Source: Candidatus Nitrospira kreftii (GTDB taxonomy: Bacteria > Nitrospirota > Nitrospiria > Nitrospirales > Nitrospiraceae). Taken from it: DNA of 64,000 nucleotides. The stretch spans positions 1 to 64,000 of the forward strand of contig CP047423.1 in assembly GCA_014058405.1 (NCBI GenBank), given 5' to 3'. The notes beneath the pieces are model-generated. The model saw only the letters and a program-made list of their open reading frames with translations. It was not told where the DNA came from and did no database searches. Shown here one piece after another: positions 1 to 11,814 of this stretch. The position numbers were made by a program, and so were the translations under genes. The stretch's first letter is position 1. Each line of letters starts with the position of its first letter.

Positions 1-1344
1 ATGAGTGTAAGCACAGTGTGGGAAGAAGCGCTTCAGTATATTCAAGGTAGGGTACCGAAACAGGTGTATGACACATGGTTCATACCGGTGCACCTCGATA
101 GGATAGAAAACTCGACCGCCCATATAGGGGTCCCGAATAAGTTCTTTGGGGAGTGGTTAGATGCACACTATGCTTCTCTCCTTGCCGAGGCCGTATCAAC
201 GGCTCGGGGAGGGGGACAGACCACAGTGGCCTTCACCGTCCGTGAGAAGGCCGTTTTTCCACAAAGTGAAACATCTGCTCCTAGTAGCCTCCAACGGGCA
301 GGAAATCAATCGAAAAGCCGCCGTGGGATCCAACTGAATCCAAAATATACATTTAAAAATTTCGTCGTCGGTGCCGGCAATCAATTTGCACACGCGGCAT
401 GTATGGCGGTTGCTGAACAACCAGGACAGACATATAACCCACTTTTTATCTACGGGGGAGTAGGACTCGGAAAAACACATCTCCTGAACGCCATAGGCAA
501 CCACGTTGCAGAGCATAGCGATCTCCGCATCGCATACTTGACCACCGAGCAGTTCACGAACGAGGTAATCAATTCCATCCGTTACGATAAAATGATGGAC
601 CTTCGGAAGCGTTATCGACACATCGATATGCTCATGATCGATGACATCCAATTCCTCGTCGGAAAGGAACGAACACAGGAAGAATTTTTTCACACCTTTA
701 ATGCGTTGTACGAGGGGCATAAACAGATCGTCCTCTCCAGTGATCGTTTTCCAAAGGACATGCCGGATATTGAGGAGCGCCTGCGATCCCGATTCGAGTG
801 GGGACTCATCGCGGATTTACAGCCTCCCGATGTGGAAACGCGCATCGCAATCTTGAGGAAAAAATCGGAGGACGAGGGCATCAAATTGCCGGAAGATGTC
901 ATTCAGTTTCTCTCCGTTACAATGAAGAGCAATATCCGGGAGCTCGAAGGGAGTCTTGTTCGACTAGGTGCCTATGCCTCCCTCACTGGGCAAGTCATCA
1001 CCCTTGAGCTCGCAAAAAACCTCCTCCGTGACCTCATCGGCGATAAGAAAAAAGTTGTCGCGATGGATGATATTCAAGAGGCTGTTTGTACGAAGTTCCA
1101 CGTTAAGTTGACGGAATTGAAGTCGCGCCGCCGGAGCAAAACACTTGTGCAGCCTCGCCAGATTGCCATGTATCTTTGTCGGGAGTTGACCGACTCATCA
1201 TACCCAGAGATTGGACGACAGTTTGGAGGGAAGGACCATACGACGATCATTCATGCCTGCCGTCAGGTCGCGAAAGCCAGGGAAGCCGACGCCGTGCTAC
1301 AGACAACCATTGAAACGTTGAAGGAACAGATTCTTCGAAGTTAA
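1..1344 (+). CDS. dnaA: Chromosomal replication initiator DnaA
   Basis: AAA+ initiator that binds DnaA boxes and melts oriC to load the replicative helicase. At 447 residues it has the usual length. Visible are the Walker A GGVGLGKT (residues 152-159), the Walker B acidic pair D214-D215 within MLMIDDIQF, and the C-terminal DnaA signature [12 protein letters not shown] (409-420) that contacts the DnaA box. The ATG is the first base of the window, which shows that the genome record was rotated to dnaA; its promoter and ribosome-binding site are therefore outside the window. dnaN follows after 23 bases, so the two are probably co-transcribed. Confidence 0.98.
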   Translation: MSVSTVWEEALQYIQGRVPKQVYDTWFIPVHLDRIENSTAHIGVPNKFFGEWLDAHYASLLAEAVSTARGGGQTTVAFTVREKAVFPQSETSAPSSLQRAGNQSKSRRGIQLNPKYTFKNFVVGAGNQFAHAACMAVAEQPGQTYNPLFIYGGVGLGKTHLLNAIGNHVAEHSDLRIAYLTTEQFTNEVINSIRYDKMMDLRKRYRHIDMLMIDDIQFLVGKERTQEEFFHTFNALYEGHKQIVLSSDRFPKDMPDIEERLRSRFEWGLIADLQPPDVETRIAILRKKSEDEGIKLPEDVIQFLSVTMKSNIRELEGSLVRLGAYASLTGQVITLELAKNLLRDLIGDKKKVVAMDDIQEAVCTKFHVKLTELKSRRRSKTLVQPRQIAMYLCRELTDSSYPEIGRQFGGKDHTTIIHACRQVAKAREADAVLQTTIETLKEQILRS

Positions 1345-1367
1345 CGACTTGGCCGGGGGAGCACGCT

Positions 1368-2495
1368 ATGAAAGTACGCATCGGGCGAGATGAATTATTG
1401 ACAGGACTCCAACGCGTACAGGGTGTCGTGGAAAAACGCAACACGATGCCGATTTTGTCGAACATTTTGTTGGAGGCCAAACAAGACGGAGTCGAGATTG
1501 TCGCAACCGATCTTGAGATCGGGTTGAGAGGCCTCTATAAGGCAACTGTGCTGACTCCGGGAGGTGTGACTATCTCGGCTCGAAAGCTGTTCGAGATCGT
1601 GAAAGAGTTACCATCCGGTGAGATCGAGCTGACATCCGCAGACAATAATTGGACGACGATCCAAGCTGGAAAGAGCCAATTCAAAGTTGTGGGTCTTCCT
1701 AGTCACGATTACCCTGCGCTCCCGACGATCGATCGCGAAGGGTTAACGCCTCTCTCTGGAGACGGACTATTGGAATTGATTCGGAAGACGCTTTTTGCCG
1801 CCGGTGACAACGATGCCCGATACATTTTGAACGGCCTTCTCGTCACGTTGCTGGGGACTGAGAAGAAAACCTCCCTGCGATTGGTCGGCACGGACGGTCA
1901 TCGTCTTGCCGTAGCGGAACAGGAAGTCGGACAAGCCGGGTCTAAAGGGATGCCGTTGGAAATGAAGGCCATCATTCCAAAAAAAGCTGCCCATGAGATC
2001 AGGCATCTATTGGAAGAGGGAGGAGACGGTGAACCGCTGATCGGCTTCTCCAAGAATCTGATGATCTTCCGGAAAAGTGGTCTGCTTCTGACGTCCAGGC
2101 TGATGGAAGGCAATTATCCAAATTATCAGCAGGTCATTCCCAAAGAAAGCGGCAAGCCTATCAGTGTGAATCGAGCCGAGCTAGAGAGCGCGCTTCGTCG
2201 AGTATCGGTATTGTCCAAGGATAAGTCCAGCGCGGTGAAAGTATCGTTTGCATCCGGCAAGATGACGCTTTATTCCAGCAGCCCTGACTATGGAGAAGCC
2301 ACAGAAGAATTGCCCGCGCAGTACGAGGGCGAGACGTTGAATACCGGTTTCAACGCCCGATATCTGTTGGATGTTTTCAATGTGATGGATGGGGAAACGC
2401 TCTCTCTTCAGATGGAGACAGCCTTGAGTCCCTGTTTGGTTCAGGAGCCGGAAAGTCCCGGTTTCAAGTGCGTAGTGATGCCCATTAAAGTTTAG
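1368..2495 (+). CDS. dnaN: DNA polymerase III beta sliding clamp DnaN
   Basis: Ring-shaped processivity clamp that tethers DNA polymerase III and many repair proteins to DNA. The 375-residue length and three-fold clamp architecture agree with the family; the C-terminus ends in the typical MPIKV-like tail (VVMPIKV), where clamp-binding motifs dock. The start is ATG, preceded by a GGGGGAGC purine stretch about ten bases upstream. It lies between dnaA and gyrB in the classical order; the 148-base gap to gyrB shows no further gene. Confidence 0.98.
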   Translation: MKVRIGRDELLTGLQRVQGVVEKRNTMPILSNILLEAKQDGVEIVATDLEIGLRGLYKATVLTPGGVTISARKLFEIVKELPSGEIELTSADNNWTTIQAGKSQFKVVGLPSHDYPALPTIDREGLTPLSGDGLLELIRKTLFAAGDNDARYILNGLLVTLLGTEKKTSLRLVGTDGHRLAVAEQEVGQAGSKGMPLEMKAIIPKKAAHEIRHLLEEGGDGEPLIGFSKNLMIFRKSGLLLTSRLMEGNYPNYQQVIPKESGKPISVNRAELESALRRVSVLSKDKSSAVKVSFASGKMTLYSSSPDYGEATEELPAQYEGETLNTGFNARYLLDVFNVMDGETLSLQMETALSPCLVQEPESPGFKCVVMPIKV

Positions 2496-2637
2496 CGGGA
2501 TGATGAACAGGTACTCCAGCACGATCTTCGCCTCGCGCAGCGGTTCAGGAGAGCAAGAGATGAGCCTTGTTTTCAGACTGACCGCCGTGAGACTTCGACC
2601 GAAGCAACGCAAGGGTAGCCTTTTACCAGGCTGTTAG

Positions 2638-5112
<2,475 letters not shown>

Positions 5113-5183
5113 CGAACGCGGCGGTCTCCGCATGTATCAGCGAAGAAGTGGATGTGGATGGTTGAGGAAAACGAGGAGTTGTA

Positions 5184-7664
5184 ATGCCCCCTGACGAGCG
5201 TTTGGGTCATATCGCGATCGAAGACGAGATGAAGTCGTCATATCTCGATTACGCAATGAGCGTGATCGTGGGTCGGGCGCTTCCCGACGTTCGCGACGGA
5301 CTCAAACCGGTGCATCGCCGCATCTTGTTCGGCATGAATGAAATGGGCCTCGCTTCCAATCGGGCCTACCGGAAGTCGGCCAAGATCGTGGGCGAGATCA
5401 TGGGGAACTACCATCCCCACGGCGATTCGGCCATTTATGACACCCTCGTGCGGATGGCGCAGAACTTCAACATGCGCTATCCCCTCGTCGATGGCCAGGG
5501 CAATTATGGCTCCATGGACGGCGACTCAGCGGCGGCCATGCGCTACACCGAAGCACGCATGACTAAATTGGCTGAAGAGATGCTAGCTGATATCGATAAG
5601 GAAACGGTCGACTTCGTCCCGAATTATGATGAGTCGAGGCAAGAACCGTTGGTCCTCCCGACCAGAGTGCCGAACCTCCTGGTCAACGGCGCAGGTGGCA
5701 TTGCGGTTGGTTATGCTACCAATATCCCGACCCACAACATTACCGAAGTCATAGAGGGATTGCTCCTCCTGTTGGAGAACCCTGAGGTGACGATCGCCGA
5801 ATTGATGAAGAAAATACCCGGCCCCGATTTTCCAACCGCCGGGTTTATTTATGGCGTGAGCGGCATAAAGGAAGCCTATGAGACCGGGCGAGGCCTCCTC
5901 ACATTGCGAGCGAAAGTGGTGGTGGAGACCGATGAACGAACCGATCGAGAGCGCCTGATCGTCACGGAGATTCCCTATCAAGTCAACAAGGTGAGCCTGA
6001 TCAAGAAGATCGCCGAGTTGGTTCAAGAAGATCGGATCAAGGGTATCTCGGACCTTCGAGACGAGTCTTCCGATCGCGAAGGTGTACGAGTCGTCATTGA
6101 GCTGAAACGAAGCGAAATCCCATTGGTGGTCTTAAACAACCTCTACAAGCATACTCCACTCGAAACGACGTTCGGCGTCAATATGCTGGCACTGGTCAAC
6201 AATAGGCCTGAGGTTCTGAACCTCAAGCGGATCCTCCATTATTTCCTCGAGCACCGACGCGAAGTCGTTGTGCGACGAACAGTTTTCGAGCTCAAAAAAG
6301 CGGAGGAACGGGCGCATATTCTCGAAGGACTCAAGATTGCACTCGATAATCTCGATGCCGTCATCACGCTCATCCGAGGGTCTCGGTCGCCGGACGAAGC
6401 ACGGACGGGGTTGATGCGACAATTCGGCCTCACCGAAATTCAGGCCACAGCGATCCTCGACATGCGGCTCCAACGCTTGACGCAGCTAGAACGGACCAAG
6501 CTCATCGACGAGTACCAGGAGGTGCTGAAGCAGATCGAATACCTGAAGTCCGTGCTCGCGAGCGGAGCACTGGTGCGGACCATCATCAAGGATGAGCTGA
6601 CCGAAATTCGCGAAGCCTATAAGGATGAGCGCCGCACGCAGATCGTCAAAGAAGAGGCGGAGATCAGCCTGGAAGACCTCATCGCGGAAGAAGAAGTGAT
6701 CGTGAGCATCTCACACGCCGGATACATCAAACGCAATGCCGTATCGCTATACCGCGCCCAACGACGCGGGGGGAAAGGCAAGATCGGCATGGGCATCAAG
6801 GAGGAGGACTTCGTCGAGGATCTCTTCACCGCCTCGACCCACGATTCGCTTCTCTTTTTTACGGATGCAGGAAAAGTGTTTTGGTTGAAGGTCCATGAAA
6901 TTCCTGAGGCCAGCCGAGCGGCGAAAGGCAAGGCCCTCGTAAATCTCCTGGCCTTATCGAGCAATGAAAAGGTGACGGCGACGTTGCCGGTCAAAGAGTT
7001 TCGAGATGATCGATTTATCATCATGGGAACCAAGAAGGGCATCATCAAGAAGACCGAACTTTCCGCGTTCAGCAATCCGAGGCAGGGCGGGATCATCGCA
7101 TTAGGGCTGGAGAGCGGCGACAAGCTGATCGGGGTGCAGCTGACGGATGGGCAGCGAGAGATCCTTCTCGGAACACGACAGGGTATGACGATTCGATTTA
7201 AAGAAGAAGAAGTTCGGCCGATGGGCCGGACCGCCTACGGCGTGAAAGGAATCACGCTGGAAGAGGGAAACGAAGTGATCGGCATGGAAACCATCACGCC
7301 TGATTCCACCACGTCCATATTAACCGTCACGGAAGGTGGTTACGGAAAACGGACACCGGTCGGCGAGTATCGTGTGCAGGGTCGTGGCGGGAAGGGCATT
7401 ATCAGCGTGAAGACGACGGAGCGAAACGGCCTTGCCATCGGATTTCTGCAAGTTCGAGACGGCGACGAGATCATGTTAATGGCCGCGCAGGGAAAAGTGC
7501 TCCGATGCAAGGTGGACGATATCCGCGAGATCGGCCGGAATACTCAAGGTGTTCGTATTCTTGACCTCGATGGAGAAGGAGACAGGGTCGTGGGCGTCGC
7601 CAGACTGGCGGAAGTCGTCGAACGAGAGGATGTGCCGTCGGACGACACCCCCGAGGCTAACTGA
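5184..7664 (+). CDS. gyrA: DNA gyrase subunit A
   Basis: DNA cleavage and wrapping subunit of gyrase. The catalytic tyrosine is Y121 in AAMRYTEAR. The quinolone-resistance region reads GDSAIYD with S82 and D86, the equivalents of E. coli S83 and D87, so no classical resistance substitution is visible. The C-terminal third contains the repeated blades of the DNA-wrapping pinwheel, including the GyrA-box-like QRRGGKGK and QGRGGKGI. The length of 826 residues is normal. The start is ATG preceded by GAGGAGTTGTA. Confidence 0.98.
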   Translation: MPPDERLGHIAIEDEMKSSYLDYAMSVIVGRALPDVRDGLKPVHRRILFGMNEMGLASNRAYRKSAKIVGEIMGNYHPHGDSAIYDTLVRMAQNFNMRYPLVDGQGNYGSMDGDSAAAMRYTEARMTKLAEEMLADIDKETVDFVPNYDESRQEPLVLPTRVPNLLVNGAGGIAVGYATNIPTHNITEVIEGLLLLLENPEVTIAELMKKIPGPDFPTAGFIYGVSGIKEAYETGRGLLTLRAKVVVETDERTDRERLIVTEIPYQVNKVSLIKKIAELVQEDRIKGISDLRDESSDREGVRVVIELKRSEIPLVVLNNLYKHTPLETTFGVNMLALVNNRPEVLNLKRILHYFLEHRREVVVRRTVFELKKAEERAHILEGLKIALDNLDAVITLIRGSRSPDEARTGLMRQFGLTEIQATAILDMRLQRLTQLERTKLIDEYQEVLKQIEYLKSVLASGALVRTIIKDELTEIREAYKDERRTQIVKEEAEISLEDLIAEEEVIVSISHAGYIKRNAVSLYRAQRRGGKGKIGMGIKEEDFVEDLFTASTHDSLLFFTDAGKVFWLKVHEIPEASRAAKGKALVNLLALSSNEKVTATLPVKEFRDDRFIIMGTKKGIIKKTELSAFSNPRQGGIIALGLESGDKLIGVQLTDGQREILLGTRQGMTIRFKEEEVRPMGRTAYGVKGITLEEGNEVIGMETITPDSTTSILTVTEGGYGKRTPVGEYRVQGRGGKGIISVKTTERNGLAIGFLQVRDGDEIMLMAAQGKVLRCKVDDIREIGRNTQGVRILDLDGEGDRVVGVARLAEVVEREDVPSDDTPEAN

Positions 7665-7706
7665 GTCTGGACGGACGGTTCCTGTATCTAACGGGTAGTT
7701 TCTTCC

Positions 7707-8294
7707 ATGCCTCCCGCCGATCCCAAAACCAAGAAGCCGCTTGATATCGTCGTTAAATTTGCGCTCAGCGTGTTTGTGGGATCGTTCGCACTGATCTGGG
7801 GAGGTATGTATCTCAGCCGCCCCGACCGCTCGATTCCACCGTATACGGTAGGGTCCCAGGCCGGTCATTTCGTGGCGACCTATGTTCCTCGGGATACGCA
7901 AGATGAACAGATCGAGCGATTAGTGAAGCGATTTCGAAAGATAGGCCATGAGACGCGCGATTTCGGTCCCATGAAAATCTATCCCACAACCGCAGGTGAT
8001 CCCGGAGGTCGGTACAGACAAATTATGATTTATGTGTTCGACGACCATCTCAAAACCAATCCAGAAATGCTGGCACGATATCTGGCAGGCGATGCCGTGG
8101 TGATAAAGGATTACCTACAATCCATGCGCGGGTACTATCGGTTGCAAGATCAGGATGAGGAAGGGGGCACCGGCCCCATGCCTTATGATGGAAATATGTC
8201 CAGCGACACACGGGTTCTGTTCAAGGGCCTTGTGACGGATCCCTTGCCGGTCGAGGATGAACCTGAGCCAGATAGGTCGATATCACCTCTCTGA
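7707..8294 (+). CDS. Hypothetical protein with one N-terminal membrane helix
   Basis: The family is not recognised. The 195-residue product begins with a short basic stretch (KTKKP) and one strong hydrophobic helix at about residues 15-35, so it is probably anchored in the inner membrane with a soluble C-terminal domain outside. The remainder is mixed charged with acidic, proline-containing tails. It lies 42 bases after gyrA and may be read through from it. Its last 74 bases overlap the 3' end of the convergent dciA-like gene, an unusually long convergent overlap for a compact chromosome. Confidence 0.75.
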   Translation: MPPADPKTKKPLDIVVKFALSVFVGSFALIWGGMYLSRPDRSIPPYTVGSQAGHFVATYVPRDTQDEQIERLVKRFRKIGHETRDFGPMKIYPTTAGDPGGRYRQIMIYVFDDHLKTNPEMLARYLAGDAVVIKDYLQSMRGYYRLQDQDEEGGTGPMPYDGNMSSDTRVLFKGLVTDPLPVEDEPEPDRSISPL

Positions 8295-8733
8295 ATCGCT
8301 CGCGCAACGAAGGATCTTGGATCGTCACGGTATGCGACACTACGTCGGGTAAGGGGTCAGCGAGATACGGGGATTCGAGGCGGGCGGCGGGAACATCAGC
8401 TATGGTCATGGTTGTGGCCGGGATCTCGCCAACGCGAAATGCAATGTCGGTCACACACTCTGGTCCGGACTCCGCTTGTAACTTTGTCAAAAGCGCGGGC
8501 TTGAGAAACGTCAGTTGTTGCAGCCAGACCGGATTTCTGACGAGGAGGTACAGTTTCTTGAAGCGAATCTGAGCCGGCCAAGTATGGCTCGCCATGGGTT
8601 CGCCGACGAGATCGTGCCAACGATGTTGCAAACGAAGTTCGATTAACCTCGGTTCCAGACCAAGCCGTTTGGATACTCCCGAGAGGATACTGCCGAATGA
8701 ATCCAGCTTGCCGGAGCCCATGCTAGGCATCAT
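8221..8733 (-). CDS. DUF721/DciA-like protein (probable helicase loader)
   Basis: 170-residue protein with the DUF721 signature: an N-terminal segment followed by WHDLVGEPMASHTWP and KLYLLVRNPVWLQQLTFLKPALLTKL. DciA proteins of this family interact with the replicative helicase DnaB in bacteria that lack DnaC or DnaI, so placement beside dnaA, dnaN and gyrase fits. It is divergent from smpB with about 40 bases between the start codons, which must contain both promoters. The C-terminal end overlaps the preceding convergent gene by 74 bases. The exact start among the nearby ATG codons is uncertain. Confidence 0.85.
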   Translation of the reverse strand: MMPSMGSGKLDSFGSILSGVSKRLGLEPRLIELRLQHRWHDLVGEPMASHTWPAQIRFKKLYLLVRNPVWLQQLTFLKPALLTKLQAESGPECVTDIAFRVGEIPATTMTIADVPAARLESPYLADPLPDVVSHTVTIQDPSLRERFREVISTYLAQVHPRPARDPSQGP

Positions 8734-8774
8734 AGGCGGTATATAAGAACGAGATCAAGGCGGTTGCTTTCGCT

Positions 8775-9248
8775 ATGGCTAAAGAGACAGAAGATCAGTA
8801 CAAAGTTGTGGCCACGAATCGGAAGGCCTATCACGACTACTTTATCGAAGAAAAGTTCGAGGCGGGGATGGTCCTGAAAGGCACGGAGGTGAAGTCGTTG
8901 CGCGATCGGCGTGTCAACTTACAAGACAGTTACGCCAGCGTCAAAGCAGGAGAGGTCTTTCTTCACCACTGCCACATCAGCCCGTATAGTCACGGCAATC
9001 TCATGAACCATGATCCGATCAGGACTCGTAAACTGCTTCTACACCGAAAAGAGATCAACAAACTCCTCGGGAAAACCCAGCAGAAAGGTCTCACGCTGAT
9101 TCCTCTCCGCATCTATTTCTCAGCGCGAGGCCGCGCCAAGATCGAACTGGGATTGGCAAAAGGAAAAAAGCAACATGATCGTCGCGCGTCGATCAAAGCT
9201 CGAGAGGCGGGACGAGAGGTTGAACGGGCCATGAAAGAGAGAAAATAG
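8775..9248 (+). CDS. smpB: SsrA-binding protein SmpB
   Basis: Partner of tmRNA in trans-translation, where it places the alanyl-tmRNA in the A site of stalled ribosomes. The 157-residue length is standard. Family motifs are visible: NRKAYHDYFIEEKFEAGM, VLKGTEVKSLRDRRVNLQDSY, and a C-terminal KGKKQHDRRASIKAREAGRE tail that is rich in basic residues and folds on the ribosome. No tmRNA gene could be found in the 390 bases downstream, so ssrA must be elsewhere. Confidence 0.97.
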   Translation: MAKETEDQYKVVATNRKAYHDYFIEEKFEAGMVLKGTEVKSLRDRRVNLQDSYASVKAGEVFLHHCHISPYSHGNLMNHDPIRTRKLLLHRKEINKLLGKTQQKGLTLIPLRIYFSARGRAKIELGLAKGKKQHDRRASIKAREAGREVERAMKERK

Positions 9249-9373
9249 AACGGCTTATATGAGTCGCGTTCTCTCTACCGACCATTCCTCTGTCGTCTCC
9301 GCCCCACAATAAACACGCACACACGACCGTTTAAACACAAGCGTCTTCCCCGCAGGTCTTCCCACCTCATCGG

Positions 9374-9395
9374 GAGTCGGTCCGGCTACCGACTC
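9374..9395 (-). terminator. Hairpin at the end of the 26-residue peptide gene
   Basis: Perfect 8-bp inverted repeat GAGTCGGT/ACCGACTC with a 6-base loop. It overlaps the stop codon of the minus-strand small peptide gene and lies 125 bases downstream of smpB on the other strand. There is no clear U tract on either side, so termination is plausible rather than certain. Confidence 0.4.
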
Positions 9396-9466
9396 GCGGT
9401 CTGCATCATGGCGAACAGCACGCTGAATATGGCGAACAATAGGAACCCTTCAATAAAGGAAATCAT
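9386..9466 (-). CDS. 26-residue single-span membrane peptide
   Basis: A 26-codon frame encoding MISFIEGFLLFAIFSVLFAM and six further residues, i.e. a single hydrophobic helix with a short polar, basic C-terminus. It is supported by a very strong Shine-Dalgarno sequence (AAAGGGGGTGA) nine bases upstream of the ATG, a TATATA -10-like box just before that, and a hairpin at its stop codon. It lies 170 bases downstream of the histidine kinase on the same strand and could be either an operon member or independently transcribed. Such peptides often regulate membrane partners; here the function is unknown. Confidence 0.55.
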   Translation of the reverse strand: MISFIEGFLLFAIFSVLFAMMQTASR

Positions 9467-9636
9467 AGTAATGATTCACCCCCTTTCACTTTCCTATATA
9501 TACGCCCCAAATATGAAGTCTCCATGAGGGGATCATGAAGAGTTCTTCATCGACGTGGAGCGGAAAACTACGTCTGAAGAGATAGATGAACGTGGGTTTA
9601 GTACAAGACGAAATCTAAGGTAGTATCGAGAGCCTG

Positions 9637-11073
9637 TTACGTAGGAAGTGTTTGCCGAGTGAGCGCTGGCAAACGAAGGGTGAAGACGGAGCCTTTGTTG
9701 ACTTCGCTCGTGACGGAAATGCTTCCCCCGTGAGCCTCCATGATCTCCTTCACAATGGGAAGTCCAAGCCCAGTCCCGGCGGTATCCTTCGCCCGGGCCC
9801 AATCGGTCCGGTAGAATCGCTCAAACAGATGGGGAATGTGCTCCGGCTCGATACCATGACCTGTGTCCTCGACCGCGATAGCGACCTCGTGACCGACCGT
9901 CTGTAAACGAACCGTGACGGAACCGCCGGCTGGTGTGTACTGTAGGGCATTATCAAGAAGATTGATGAGCGCTTGTTTGAGCCATTGCGCGTCGCCGAGT
10001 ACAGGGGGAACTAGTTGGGACTCGAACCTCAACGCAATCTGATGGTCATCAGCCAGAAGCGTCAGCTCCTCCACAATTTCTTGGATGAGTGGCTCCAGTG
10101 CGAGGGGTACGAGATTGACCGGAGGCTTGCTGCTGGTGAACTTCGCGAGGGTCAATAGGGGACGGGTTAAGGCAATGAGTCGTTCGACTTGCTGGAGGTT
10201 ATTGAGAAGCACCTCATGATATTCGTCAACCGTCCGCGCTTTCATGAGGGCGACCTCGAGGTTCCCCTGCAGGATGGTCAACGGTGTCTTCATCTCGTGG
10301 GCGGCGATTTCGCAAAAGTTCCGTTGGACTTCACTGCCTCGCTGGAACTGATCCAGCACGGCATTCACGGCCTGAGTAAGTCGACGGAATTCCTGATAGG
10401 GTGAATCCATCGGCAGTCGCTTTCCAAGGTCGGCTTCCGACATCGTTTCGGCGCCTGTGCACAAGGCGTCGATCGGGGCCAGGACTTTCTTGGAGAGCCA
10501 GTGGCTGCCGACCCACGCGAAAAACAACGTCGCTGCGGACCCGAGTGCCAGGAGAAACACAAGACCATTCAGAGTCTCTTGGTAGTGAAGCAAGGACGCT
10601 TCCGCCTGTAGAACGTACGGCACATGGCCCTTACCGACGAGGAAGAGAAATAGGTGACGAGCCGGTATCCCATCGGATGCCTTCAGGGTTTCGAAGAGGA
10701 GGGTTTTGAGGCGGACCTGTTCGAGTATGCGCGGTGGGAGCGACTCCCGCCCGGCTGCGTGAGGGCTCCTCCATACAAGCGAGCCATCGGCGGAAAAGAC
10801 CCGAAGGGCGTGGGTGACGTCGGGCAAGACGTGCTGTTCCGTGGTGCTCTGAGTCAATTCCCGAGTCGGCGCAATGTCCTGGTTACGGTGTTCGAAGAGC
10901 TCAGGCTGCCGCTCCACAAACTCTGCCAATGTCTCTCCCAATACGATCAGGCGTCCGTCCACAAAGCGTTGAAGCAACACCTCACTCGCGGCATACACTA
11001 GCGCGGAGAACAAGAGCAGTCCGGCCATCAAGACAAAGGTGGACCAGCTGATCAAGCTGCGCAAAGATTTCAT
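9637..11073 (-). CDS. Sensor histidine kinase
   Basis: 478-residue membrane sensor kinase. The sequence shows TM1 (about residues 8-29), a periplasmic sensor loop of about 140 residues, TM2 (about 170-190), a HAMP linker, the HisKA box EIAAHEMKTPL with phospho-acceptor H259, and an HATPase domain with N box (LLDNALQYTP), G1 (DTGHGI) and G2 (GTGLGLPIV). The layout resembles the heavy-metal/CusS-like class, but the stimulus cannot be read from sequence. Its start overlaps the stop of the upstream response regulator by four bases (ATGA), so the two are translationally coupled. Confidence 0.94.
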   Translation of the reverse strand: MKSLRSLISWSTFVLMAGLLLFSALVYAASEVLLQRFVDGRLIVLGETLAEFVERQPELFEHRNQDIAPTRELTQSTTEQHVLPDVTHALRVFSADGSLVWRSPHAAGRESLPPRILEQVRLKTLLFETLKASDGIPARHLFLFLVGKGHVPYVLQAEASLLHYQETLNGLVFLLALGSAATLFFAWVGSHWLSKKVLAPIDALCTGAETMSEADLGKRLPMDSPYQEFRRLTQAVNAVLDQFQRGSEVQRNFCEIAAHEMKTPLTILQGNLEVALMKARTVDEYHEVLLNNLQQVERLIALTRPLLTLAKFTSSKPPVNLVPLALEPLIQEIVEELTLLADDHQIALRFESQLVPPVLGDAQWLKQALINLLDNALQYTPAGGSVTVRLQTVGHEVAIAVEDTGHGIEPEHIPHLFERFYRTDWARAKDTAGTGLGLPIVKEIMEAHGGSISVTSEVNKGSVFTLRLPALTRQTLPT

Positions 11074-11753
11074 GCAGGAGCGTCCGGCTCTTCGAGCATA
11101 TACCCGGCGCCGCGAACCGTGGCGATCAAGGGCGGCGAAAAGTCCCGGTCGATCTTTGCGCGGAGGGCCCGAATATGGGCGTCGACGATATTGGTCATGG
11201 GGTCATAGCTGATATCCCACACGTGTTCAATGATCGCGGTTCGCGTCAGCACACGATTCTTGTTCCGTAACAGAAACTCGAGCAGTGCGTATTCCTTGTT
11301 GGTCAGAGCGATCTCCTGTCCAGCCCGCCAGACCCGATGTGATGCCGGATCCAGCTTGAGGTCGGCCGCCTGCAATTGGACGATTTGCTGTGTACTACCT
11401 CGGCGCAAGAGCGCCCGTATTTGGGCCAACAGTTCCACGAAGGCGAACGGCTTCGGCAGAAACTGGTCCGCCCCGGTGTCAAAGCCCGAGACCTTGTCCT
11501 CCACCGTGTTGCGCGCGGTCAAGAGCAGCACCGGCGTCGTGTTCCCCTTGGCTCTGATGCGGCGGCAAAGGGTGAGGCCGTCGAGCTTGGGCAGCATGAT
11601 GTCGAGAATCAAGAGATCGTACGTATTGTTCAACGCCAGCTCCAATCCTTCTTCACCGTCGGCTGCCACGTCAACCGCGTAGTGCTCTTCCTTCAGCCCT
11701 TTTCTGATGAATTGTGCGAGATCCGCGTCGTCTTCAACTAAGAGAAATCTCAT
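11070..11753 (-). CDS. OmpR/PhoB-family response regulator
   Basis: 227-residue regulator with a receiver domain (acidic pocket E7-D8-D9, phospho-acceptor D51 in LLILDIMLPKLDG, conserved K in LPKPF) and a C-terminal winged-helix trans_reg_C domain (LTNKEYALLEFLLRN, VDAHIRALRAKID). It is the first gene of the pair with the adjacent histidine kinase and the two stop/start codons overlap. Targets are unknown; the nearest candidates are the secreted protein and reductase-like gene upstream and the membrane peptide downstream on the same strand. Confidence 0.95.
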   Translation of the reverse strand: MRFLLVEDDADLAQFIRKGLKEEHYAVDVAADGEEGLELALNNTYDLLILDIMLPKLDGLTLCRRIRAKGNTTPVLLLTARNTVEDKVSGFDTGADQFLPKPFAFVELLAQIRALLRRGSTQQIVQLQAADLKLDPASHRVWRAGQEIALTNKEYALLEFLLRNKNRVLTRTAIIEHVWDISYDPMTNIVDAHIRALRAKIDRDFSPPLIATVRGAGYMLEEPDAPA

Positions 11754-11814
11754 GGCTCTCCTTACGCCTCACGGATGCTCGACGAGACCAGATGGTGACC
11801 AAGGGTGCTGTCGG

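Noticed and set aside
1..60. Origin of replication
   Set aside because: The window begins at the dnaA ATG; no DnaA-box cluster is visible between dnaA and dnaN, so the origin must be before base 1.
9249..9636. tmRNA (ssrA) gene expected after smpB
   Set aside because: No T-arm/acceptor ending in CCA and no tag-like frame found on either strand.
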